DNA of 64,000 nt, from NCBI GenBank assembly GCA_036362985.1, contig JAYGXS010000001.1:47317777-47381776 (forward strand). Reading direction: 5' to 3'. How positions within the stretch are numbered: the stretch's first letter is position 1; every line of letters starts with the position of its first letter. Shown here in pieces: positions 56,279 through 64,000 of the stretch. The notes under the pieces are model-generated. The model was not told the DNA's origin and made no database searches. It was given only the letters and a program-made list of their open reading frames with translations. The position numbers and the translations under genes were made by a program. The DNA comes from Ligula intestinalis. Its lineage: Eukaryota > Platyhelminthes > Cestoda > Diphyllobothriidea > Diphyllobothriidae.

Positions 56279-58786
56279 CTATTTGGGCGCGATGCGCTCC
56301 TATCGGCTCGACGGTGGGAAACATTTGCCCTTCGGGAGTCGTCTACTTATGCGCAGATCCGATTCTTGCACAGGTGTCTCGACAATAATGTGCTACCGAA
56401 GTGCGTTTCATACAGACCTCCGGTTAATACAGAGTTGGCGAGACGCAAAGAATTTAAGCACGGCAGAGATATGATCCGAGTGATCCTTCAAGACTGTCAC
56501 GCGAGGCTTCGCAAGTACTGTCAGAGGATCAGCGAAGAGAGGGAGAAGTGCTTTGAGTTTATGGGCGAGAATGGTACCAAACTGCTCCAGCAGAGGGTGA
56601 CCGAACGAGCCCGAGACCACAAAGCGAAGCGGGAGGCAGCACTCGAAATTAAGTTTCGCAAGCTACCTCGACCAAATTCATCCAAAGATGACAAACTGGT
56701 GCACAACCTGTCATCCAAAAAGCTGACGGAAGAACAAATGCAGGTGTTAAGGCATGGAGCCTCATTCAACACAACTGATGCCAGACCTGCCAACATGGTT
56801 GCTGCAGTAGAATCAATTCTGAGCCAAACGGAAGCAACGGACGAAACGAAAAACCTCATACGTCATCAGGTGTCGTCCCTCCTCATGGCACATCGACCAC
56901 GTGACGTTCTCTCCAAGGTCGAACGTAAGGCACTGAAAGAACTCAGAGCCGACAATGACCTCGTTATCGTGCCGGCGGACAAGGGGCGGTCAACTGTCGT
57001 ATTGGACAGGACAGACTACATTCACAAAGCTCAAACTTTGTTGGACGATCGTCAGTCCTACGTCCCGTGCAAATCCAACCCCATGAAAACGCTGACACGC
57101 GAAATCAACACAACGCTGTTGGCAATGGAGAAGTCAGGTGCAATATTACCAATCGACCGACGCATGGCGAGAGCGCAAGAAACGGCCCTGGCCCGCTTCT
57201 ATGGTCTCCCCAAGGTGCACAAAGAGGACGCACCCCTCCGGCCAATCGTATCTCTCAAAGGAACTCCAACCTACGGACTGGCGAAGTGGCTGTTTCGACG
57301 GCTCAAATTCTTGACCGCTGATTCAGACACAACAGTCAGGTCGTCAACACAATTCTTGGAGAAACTTAAAGGGGTAAGCCTCCAGCCAAATGATATCATG
57401 GTTTCCTTTGATGTCACGTCCCTTTTTACTTCTATTCCACAGGACCTGGCCGTCGAGACTATCCAACTACTCCTACGAGAGAAATACGACGAAACGGAGA
57501 ATCGCCTCGGGCATGCTCAAATCCTCCAGCTCCTAAAGTTCTGCCTGAAGACGTACTTTACCTTCAACGGAACTATCTACGAGCAGGTGAAGGGCACGCC
57601 TATGGGTTCGCCCATTTCCGGACTCATAGCAGAGGCGGTCCTGCAACGGCTGGAGTCGCTGGTTTTCCGACACCACAGGCCGAAACTGTGGGCTCGGTAT
57701 GTGGACGACACCTTCGTCGTAATTGAGCGGGATCAGGTGCTGACATTCAAGGAACGTCTAAACGCCGTCTTCCCGGACATTAAATTTACGATGGAGGCAG
57801 AAGAAAACAACCAACTGGCCTTCCTGGATGTCCTCGTTTGCCGCAAAGACGATGGTGGCCTGAAGACTAAAGTGTTCAGGAAAGCAACCAACACTATGCA
57901 AGTCCTGAACTACAACAGCAACCACCCAATCGGTCACAAACGCAGCTGCGTAAGAGCGCTATTCCGGCGCGTCGAGACGCATTGCAGCGAAGCGGAAGAC
58001 AAAATTGCTGAATTGCAATATGTTCGACGGGTACTGAGAGCGAATGGTTACCCGCACAATTTTGTCAACCAGTGCATGGGCAAACGAGAGAAGAAGCCAA
58101 GTCCAGCTGGCCTAAACGTTTGGCGAGCTCTTCCGTACGTGAAGAATGTATCGGAAGCAGTCAGCCGTCTACTCACCCCACTTGGAGTTGGAGTTGCACA
58201 CAGGCCGGAAGCAACCATCAGGCGCCGGGTCATGAGGCCGAAAGACCCACTGCCACGGCAGGAAACGGCTGGAGTCGTTTACCGAATCTGGTGTAGTTGT
58301 GGACAAAGCAACTACGTCGGAGAGACTGGGAGATTACTCCGGACGCGAATGGCCGAGCATGCAGCGGCGGTGAGGAAGAAAGACGCCAACTCCCAGGTTG
58401 CAGCTCACTCAACGGGACCCGACCATATTTTCAAGTTTGCCGAGGCCGAAATCCTCGCAAGAGGGGACAACCGCGTGAGCCGCGAGCTGCTCGAGTCATG
58501 GTTTTCAGGCCCCCAGTCCATCAACAAGCGCAACGATTTGGCCTTCCCCTACGGTGTACTGAGACATTTCCTGAGCAAGAGAATCAGTCACGTGGGAAGG
58601 ACTGGGTGCAACAACAACTCCGACGACAGCGGGCATAATTGTCACGCAATTACCAAACCCGCATCCGACGCGGACAAGAACGCTGTGGCAATTAATGACC
58701 AATCACCGCACCAATTAAGACCTCAAGTGGTGACTACAAGAACTGACAATTATATTACGCATGCGGGTGACCGCTGTGAGCTATAA
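56132..58786 (+). CDS. PLE reverse transcriptase with C-terminal GIY-YIG endonuclease
   Basis: 884 residues, uninterrupted, in a full-length PLE. Residues 1-40 are translated from the terminal repeat. A basic, coiled-coil-prone region follows (about 60-230). The polymerase starts with DNDLVIVPADKGRSTVV (about 275-291) and ARFYGLPKVHK (about 354-364). MVSFDVTSLFTSIP carries the first catalytic Asp (D427). KGTPMGSPISG is around 487-497, and YVDDTFVV holds the catalytic pair D525-D526. A tether follows (FLDVLVC, YNSNHPIGHKRSC). The nuclease has GVVYRIWCSCGQSNYVGETG (714-733) with GVY/YVG in place of GIY/YIG, RLLRTRMAEH, and a final SINKRND block. The protein copies its RNA at a nicked target; the nuclease nicks DNA. 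It is potentially active as judged by the open frame alone. The start may instead be the second ATG at codon 10. Confidence 0.92.
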   Translation: MSQTCVRLPMTEDSRRNPKRQANKTLVPVIASSSSELLPGTRIFATIGNLFGRDALLSARRWETFALRESSTYAQIRFLHRCLDNNVLPKCVSYRPPVNTELARRKEFKHGRDMIRVILQDCHARLRKYCQRISEEREKCFEFMGENGTKLLQQRVTERARDHKAKREAALEIKFRKLPRPNSSKDDKLVHNLSSKKLTEEQMQVLRHGASFNTTDARPANMVAAVESILSQTEATDETKNLIRHQVSSLLMAHRPRDVLSKVERKALKELRADNDLVIVPADKGRSTVVLDRTDYIHKAQTLLDDRQSYVPCKSNPMKTLTREINTTLLAMEKSGAILPIDRRMARAQETALARFYGLPKVHKEDAPLRPIVSLKGTPTYGLAKWLFRRLKFLTADSDTTVRSSTQFLEKLKGVSLQPNDIMVSFDVTSLFTSIPQDLAVETIQLLLREKYDETENRLGHAQILQLLKFCLKTYFTFNGTIYEQVKGTPMGSPISGLIAEAVLQRLESLVFRHHRPKLWARYVDDTFVVIERDQVLTFKERLNAVFPDIKFTMEAEENNQLAFLDVLVCRKDDGGLKTKVFRKATNTMQVLNYNSNHPIGHKRSCVRALFRRVETHCSEAEDKIAELQYVRRVLRANGYPHNFVNQCMGKREKKPSPAGLNVWRALPYVKNVSEAVSRLLTPLGVGVAHRPEATIRRRVMRPKDPLPRQETAGVVYRIWCSCGQSNYVGETGRLLRTRMAEHAAAVRKKDANSQVAAHSTGPDHIFKFAEAEILARGDNRVSRELLESWFSGPQSINKRNDLAFPYGVLRHFLSKRISHVGRTGCNNNSDDSGHNCHAITKPASDADKNAVAINDQSPHQLRPQVVTTRTDNYITHAGDRCEL
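56163..56192 (+). other. degenerate hammerhead-like motif, 5' pLTR copy
   Basis: CTGAGGA (56163-56169) fits CUGANGA. However, the best stem (GGATTCC with GGAATCC) overlaps the core, leaving no separate stem II before GAAA (56185-56188) and ACGTC. The inverted arm and the 3' copy (about 58846-58852) read CTAAGGA, which lacks the conserved G. It is translated as part of the ORF. Confidence 0.45.
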
Positions 58787-58789
58787 ATA
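58782..58789 (+). promoter_or_regulatory. TATA-like box in the PLE terminal repeat
   Basis: TATAAATA lies about 38 bp upstream of the point (58821) where homology with the 5' end of the element begins. Similar boxes occur in reverse at about 26764 and at 15633. This fits a promoter inside the terminal repeat that starts the next element RNA. Confidence 0.5.
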
Positions 58790-58820
58790 CCGTGCAATCT
58801 GTGCATGTATCACCCCTTAT

Positions 58821-58936
58821 CTGCGCATGTCTCAGACCTGTGTACGATTACCTATGACTAAGGATTCCCGACGGAATCCGAAACGTCAGGCAAATAAAAC
58901 TCTTGTTCCAGTGATCGCATCTTCGTCTTCTGAATG
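58821..58936 (+). repeat. 3' pLTR copy of the intact PLE
   Basis: Direct repeat of 56127-56240: from 'ctgcgcatgtctcagacctg' through 'cgaaacgtcaggcaaataaa' to 'cgtcttctgaa'. It differs at only one or two positions, so the insertion is young or the copies were homogenised. Confidence 0.85.
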
Positions 58937-59034
58937 GCGTGACAATTATGCCCGCTGTCGTCAGAGTTGTTATTGCGTCCGGCCCTTCTCACGTGACGGA
59001 TTCTCTTGCTCAGTACACCGTATTAGAACGCCCG
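58937..59034 (-). repeat. inverted copy of the ORF 3' segment
   Basis: The reverse complement matches about 58550-58650 (the 'cacgtgggaaggactgg' and 'tccgacgacagcgggcataa' region) with several substitutions. It joins the pLTR to the LINE, so the right end of the insertion is not a simple pLTR. Confidence 0.75.
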
Positions 59035-60665
59035 ATTGCTGGCGCCAGTCAATCATTATCCGTCTGACCAAAGCGGGCAATGACCTCAACCCAGCGACCT
59101 CCTATCGTCCAATTGCTATCCTCAGTCCATTAGTGAAGATCCTAGAATGGCTCATCCACCCAATTCTGGTGTCCGCGGCGGAACTCTCTTGTCATCAACA
59201 TGGTTTCAGATCAGGTCGTGGGACCAGAACGGCGCTTTTCGAGCTCAGCAGTGCCATCCTCGAGGGCTTTTATCGACAGAAGCCCGCGGACCGTGGCAGT
59301 CTCAAATGACCTGTCACGAGCCTATGGCTGCGTCCGCCACGATCAGCTCTTGCAGGACTTGGGCTCTCTGAACGTCCCGACTGGCATTGTCCAATGGTTG
59401 GCGGTTTATATCAGTGGCCGCCGCGATCGTATCCTTCTCCGTGGCCCTCTCTCTAAGCCCCGTAAGCAGACCTGCAGCGTTCCTCGCGACAGTGTGCACT
59501 TTCCGACGCTCTTCAACATCTACATGCGAGAATCCCCACTCTCCCCGGCACCTGCGTGAGTGGTATCGTACGCGGACGATGTTTCGTTTTTCTGCCGGCA
59601 CCATCACATCAATCAGGCTGCACAGCTCCTCACGGAGTTCATGCCTGATGTGGAAAACTTCTTCACCCAGTGCGGAATGCCGATCTTGGCAGGCAAGTCG
59701 TCCATCACTGTTTTCACGCTGGATCCAAAGGCGTTCAATCGTCACCCGGTCATCACCGTCAACGGGGCGTCCTTACCGCTCGTCCGCAAGACCAAGCTCC
59801 TTGGCGTGCGTTTCGATCCGCCTTTCACGTTCTCGGACCATGCCAGGGAGGTCGCGGGCAAAGTGAACCGCTGCACCAAAGTCCTCAAGGCTCTAGTAGG
59901 TACATCCTGGGACTGCGCGAAAGAGACTTTAACGATCACATTCACAGTGGTGTCGAAGCCGCACCTCACTTATGCGGCACCACTCTGGTCTTCTACGATC
60001 AGTTCTTGCAGCTTCGGCCATCTCTTGTCAGCACAGAACGCCAACGTCCGCGTGATCACGGGTTGCTATAAAATGTTGCCTATCGATCATCTCCATGCAG
60101 AGGCTTCTATTTTGCCGGTTGCCCATTACAACACACTCTTAGGCCACCAGTTCTGGTGGACCTATTCGTAACCCGGCCATCCTAAGCACCACCGTTGGCG
60201 TGCTGCTTACCCCAGCGGCAACGTTCGGCCGTCCATTCGAGCTTTCCACAAGGAAGCTGTCGCCTCATCTCTCTCAAATCTACCCATTGATAGCTCTGTC
60301 ACAAAGACAGGATTCCAGCGTATCCACCAGAGAGCCGTTGTTTAAAAGAAACGAAGTTTCCACCCCCCGTCCTTTCGGGTGGCTATCCATCTCCGATTGC
60401 GGCCTCAGGACAACATCTCCCGAGGGTCACTCGCTGTACTCTGGCTCAACTGCGCAGTGGCTACTCAGTGATCCTTCGACCCGTCCACACGCGACTGCTG
60501 TTCCGACCGCGGCGCTTCTCCGCATGACTGTCAGCATCTGTTCACCCGCAGTTCCCGGTCAGGCACCCACCTCACTCCCTCCGGCCTTTGGCTCAAGCTG
60601 CTCGACGTTGGCTTTTCTCCATCTCCCAACTACCCTCAGTTTGGATTCCGGCGGGGATTACTGAT
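59035..60665 (+). pseudogene. jockey/CR1-like LINE, reverse transcriptase (after the PLE insertion)
   Basis: Continuation of 55345-56003. Shows WRQSIIIRLTKAGNDLNP, SYRPIAILSPLVKILEWLI, HQHGFRSGRGTRTALFEL, LQDLGSLNVPTGIVQWL with ISGRRDRILLRGPLSKPRKQ, VSYADDVSFF (catalytic YADD near 59562-59575), VRKTKLLGVRFDPPFTFSDH, YAAPLWSS and NVRVITGCYKMLPIDHLHAE. It ends with a C-terminal cysteine/histidine block (DCCSDRGASPHDCQHLF, near 60500). At least three frameshifts or stops (near 59308, 59558, 60170). No poly-A tail was recognised. Confidence 0.85.
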
Positions 60666-60849
60666 CCAACAATAGGCTACGACACACACATCTCTGAATT
60701 CGATAACCATATAGCCACTGCTTTAGCTCTTGCATACACCCGTTGCCATAGGATCTTTGAAAAGTTAGCTGATGTTTGGTAAATAACCTGAAAGAAGTCA
60801 GTAGTATCGACGCAGTGATTTGTGTCGACAAGATGTACAAGAAAAGTTC

Positions 60850-60975
60850 TCAAAGTCGATTTAGTTTAACTTCTACTTAACCAGGCCGATATGTGCACTT
60901 TTCCAGGCGCCTCATTGTTCGGCCGATGTATCCTGCTCCACAGAAGTAAATGAAGGAATAATTGCACATGGATGT
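60850..60975 (-). pseudogene. PLE GIY-YIG endonuclease fragment
   Basis: The minus frame reads FPLKATSMCNYSFIYFCGAG and continues YIGRTMRRLEKCT: the CxYxFxCxCG...YIGRT.R.L core of a PLE nuclease, closest in style to the lineage B copy at 13.2-13.5 kb. The upstream stop and the short length show it is a scrap. Confidence 0.65.
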
Positions 60976-60979
60976 GGCC

Positions 60980-62560
60980 TTCAATGGGAATCAGTCTTTA
61001 CTTCCCAATCGTAGAAGGGAAAAGTTCGTGAAGACCACATGTAAGTTCGCCGTGGGGAAAGCGTTTGAGATCACGGTCTTCAGGCGTCGTTTTTTATATT
61101 ATTCAAATAACGTCAAAACGTCTGAGCAGAAACAGTTATTCAAGCATGCTCTTTTAAAAAGGGTTAAGACTGACGTCGTTTTCGGACGCGTAGTAGAACA
61201 TCGAGGAACCCTATGGCAGCCCATTACATGCGACTGGTGCAAAACGTTTTATTTTATTAAAGAAATGAAAGGGCTGCAATGCCATAGGACTCGGAAATAT
61301 TTATTTATCACTACTGCTGTCAAAAGGCTTTGGATATCGTGCATTGCTTAGAGGACACTGCAAGCTCTAGAATAAAGGTTTTGCTATAGGAAGGTAACCC
61401 CAAATATTTATTGGTTTCTGTTTTAGCGCTGTCTTATTTGAAAAATTACCTTTTTACATTATATTTCCTTCCAAATTGCACTCTTTTTCACCTTGTAAAA
61501 TGTTCTCTATTATATTATCCAATAATAAACTTAAAAGTTTTTTTGACTCCGTCATAATAAAATGACGAAATTAATTATTTAAAATAGTGTCAAAAATAGT
61601 GTTTCACCTCGGAAATATCAATTTTCCTACCCAATGTATTTTTTTAAAACTAGTTTGAGTAGTGGGAACATTGTGGAGGGCAATTATCCTCAAAAACTAT
61701 GTATATAAATAGGAAAAATACTGTGGTACTTTTAACTATAGCAGTTCAAGAGGTATCGAGGTAAAACAATAATTATCGAAACACATTTATGGATGGAGAC
61801 ATAGCGCTAAAGAGAAAAATGAGTGGTGTTCTCATTTTTTGATATAAATACTGTCAATAAAAAACACATTTAGGGTCTCTTTTTATATTTAGTCCATATT
61901 CGTGCCTTTGCTGGGTTTTCTAGCATTGGCTAATGTCGGAAGGTTAGAATATTAAAAGTGCGTGTCACATTCACTGAGAGATGTAAAGTGCACTCTGCCA
62001 GTTGCCTAGCGACAACTGTCCATGAAAATTGCATTTTTAGCAACATTAGAAAACCGGAAAAATATTTTTTGTGAATTGTTAATCGTAATCACTCTAACCC
62101 CAATCTAGTTTATCCTCTGCGTCTAGTCACAACCAACAAAGCAAGATGGTGGCTCAATAGTAACCGTTTGATATAGTGCTCAACCATGAAACAGAAAGGG
62201 TTCAAGGACCTGCTTATTCAAACTTGGATAAAATCATAATCTTTTAATGAAAAATTATAAACCCTCTGTTTGTATTCCAATCTCAATCGTCTTTCTGGTT
62301 TTACTTTAATCACTCGGAAATTTAGTGTATTGATACACATTCAAAGTAACGATGAGATTTATTGCTTAAGATTAGAGTTAATGTTAGCTATTAGAAGCTC
62401 ACTAAAATGAGGAGCGAGATATTTGATATGAACACAAGAGTAAATAAACGGATAAATGGAGTTCCATATTCGAGATAAAAGTGCATAAACCCATCTCCAT
62501 TTTAAGATAAAGCATAAATTTGAATGGAGTCGTATACATTAGTTTCCGTATTGTTTAATT
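60980..62560. other. no gene recognised
   Basis: A 129-codon frame at 60962-61351 (+) has no recognisable motif and overlaps the PLE scrap. The remainder is AT-rich with no repeat assigned. Confidence 0.5.
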
Positions 62561-62564
62561 TAAG

Positions 62565-62720
62565 CGATGATACCCATGTAAGCATTCGTTTCTTCAAACT
62601 AGGCGAACGAATGCTTTCAAATTTTCATCATGAGGCAGATAGAATAATATAAGGGAGGATAGAATAAAACAAAATTTAATTAACCAATCTGGAGAAAGAG
62701 TGAGAGGCAGAGGTGTTCAG
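62565..62720 (+). repeat. dispersed repeat shared with 17960-18260
   Basis: Second copy of the repeat described at 17960-18260, ending just before a PLE 5' end. Confidence 0.5.
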
Positions 62721-62734
62721 GGACGCCTTTTTGT

Positions 62735-62905
62735 CAAGGAATTCTTAATCAGAGACATAAGCAGAAAGCGATAGCTCATGTCTCTGATGAAGAACCCGTG
62801 ACGGATGTCGAAACGTCAAGGGAATAAAAGTGTTGTCCCAGCGATCGAATCTTCTTCTTCTTACTTACTTCCTGGGATTCACATGTTCACTTATATTAAT
62901 ATTAG
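62735..62905 (+). mobile_element. PLE 5'-end fragment
   Basis: A short inverted arm ('aattcttaatcagagacat') and a 19-bp loop precede 'atgtctctgatgaagaaccc', repeating the inverted 5'-end design of the PLE at 56 kb. Then come 'cgaaacgtcaagggaataaa', 'cagcgatcgaatc', a TTCTTCTTCTT run and 'cttcctgggattca', the counterpart of the LLPGT start block. Sequence similarity stops there. Confidence 0.7.
62779..62822 (+). ncRNA. hammerhead ribozyme-like motif (partly degenerate)
   Basis: TGTCT, CTGATGA (62784-62790), a weakened stem II (CCG with CGG, loop TGA), GAAA (62810-62813) and ACGTC ending at 62817, then AAGGG. The core is intact, but helix I (one A-C mismatch after the first pair) and the base of stem II are damaged compared with 5612-5655. 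Probably inactive. Confidence 0.45.
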
Positions 62906-64000
62906 TACTTGTCAGACACCATTTCTCCCCTATTCCTCCACCCTACATCATTCTATGGTGGAACTAGATTCTAACAGTTGACTTCTTAGCCCTCTTGTTC
63001 CACTTGGGCACATTCTTTATTCATTCCCTACCTTGTTCAACAAACCTGATTAATTGCAAGTTGTGCTTATTTGTTAGTGAGTATATGGCACACACTAGTG
63101 CTTTAACGAAATTTTTAAGTTTATTATTTGCCATAACTTTGCTCACTTATTTTTTTTTAAAGTAGGCAGTTTTAGTTAATAAAGCGTGATGATGAGTATG
63201 TCAGTTATTGTACGCTCGCATATTGAACCTAGTCGATAGAGTGGTGATTTCATTCCACATTGCCCCTTTGAAGGCTTCATCGTCCTCATCGTATTTCATA
63301 GCAGTTAAAATTTTTGTTGTCAGAAGTTTTCAATTTACAAGTTTGATCTTAAAAAAGCAAACTAAAAGGTTGCCAAAAGTCAGACTTTGCAAGTAATATC
63401 TAATAAATCACATTGACGAAAACAAATTTTACAGGGCAAATTTACAAGGTCAGTATGTAAACGCAGTTAAAATTTATTAGCTACGATCAATATAAATTCC
63501 TTTTATGAATTTTACTCAGCCTGCATTTTTAAGTTTTCTTGCCTCATAAAAGTCTAGCAAAGTGCAACAGTGATGAACAACCAACATGTGCTGCGCATGC
63601 TTGAAACCGGGTGTTTCAAATTTTCCACTTTAAGACTTCTTGGGAATAGGACAAGTTACTCAAGCTGCAGCCAAGATAAAGCTATTGATAAAAAAATATA
63701 AATTACGGATGTTGTTGATCTCGTACGTAAACATGCAAGCACAATTTTCAAACATAAATTGCGATTTTCTTCATAATTGTGATCATTTGAATGGAAGTTC
63801 AATTTTGGAGTGCTCCAGTTCCCTAGATATATGCCTTCAATTTAATTATTGAAGACAGTCTAATGCAATTGCAATGCAAAGCATAGCAAGTCCAACACCT
63901 GATGCCACAATTATTTAATGGATCTCATGTTGAGGATGTTAAAAGTGTCAGCAAAAAAACTAAACTTTGTCAGATTAGCGGCACTGGGCCGTAAGTTCAG
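62906..64000. other. no gene recognised
   Basis: AT-rich sequence with short frames only. Confidence 0.5.

Larger units (their letters stand above)
56004..59034 (+). mobile_element. Penelope-like element with intact ORF, inserted in a LINE
   Basis: About 3.03 kb flanked by ATTGC (55999-56003 and 59035-59039). Removing it restores the LINE reading PNC-WRQ across the junction, so the insertion limits are firm to within a few bases. Structure: inverted 5' copy, pLTR start, ORF, downstream pLTR copy (about 58781-58936), then a 98-bp inverted copy of the ORF 3' end. Confidence 0.9.

Noticed and set aside
60962..61351. 129-codon open frame as a gene
   Set aside because: No recognised domain, and its start overlaps an antisense PLE nuclease scrap.
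1..64000. CRISPR arrays, bacterial operons, rRNA genes or viral integrations
   Set aside because: No regularly spaced short repeats, no operon-like gene packing, no rRNA-like sequence and no recognisable viral proteins; the sequence is eukaryotic in layout.

Overview
The window looks like AT-rich, gene-poor nuclear DNA from a metazoan with a large repeat-filled genome. The best guess is a platyhelminth, probably a cestode of the diphyllobothriid type. This is an inference from the mix of RTE-like LINEs, several lineages of GIY-YIG Penelope-like elements (PLEs), hammerhead-ribozyme-like motifs in PLE ends and tRNA-derived SINEs; no search was run. Only one intact host-type gene is seen: a single-exon LRR-Ig transmembrane receptor at 29500-31908 (+), with a TATA box upstream and a polyadenylation signal just downstream.

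Region by region. 0-7.3 kb: a diverged direct repeat, a solo-LTR-like copy, a 5'-truncated RTE-type LINE (1970-4100), two PLE ends (one with a hammerhead-like motif) and a short complete LTR element with 417-bp LTRs (5752-7245). 7.3-19.9 kb: mostly featureless, with SINEs, a foldback, a second solo LTR, a PLE GIY-YIG remnant (13.2-13.5 kb) and a 150-bp hairpin. 19.9-27.8 kb: a PLE graveyard. It holds an RTE copy split by a PLE fragment, a complete but broken minus-strand PLE with 313-bp flanking repeats (22343-25666) and three further fragments. 28-32 kb: the receptor gene. 32-42.7 kb: an AT-rich desert. 42.7-47 kb: more PLE scraps, a tRNA-like SINE and a ~770-bp dispersed repeat. 47.8-51.5 kb: a decayed Helitron that has lost its Rep nuclease domain. 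53.2-54.1 kb: the inverted partner of the 770-bp repeat, carrying a well-formed hammerhead-like motif. 55.3-60.7 kb: a jockey/CR1-like LINE interrupted by a PLE with a full 884-residue ORF. 60.8-64 kb: PLE scraps and AT-rich DNA.

The most interesting system is the PLE/hammerhead set. Four motifs combine the CUGANGA core, a pairing stem II, GAAA and a tiny self-complementary helix III (ACGU or AGCU) ending in GUC or CUC. They lie in terminal repeats of different PLE or PLE-like families. The only PLE with an intact ORF carries altered cores in its own terminal copies and translates its 5' copy in frame. Boundaries of degenerate elements are approximate (tens of bases), and family names come from recognising conserved motifs by eye.
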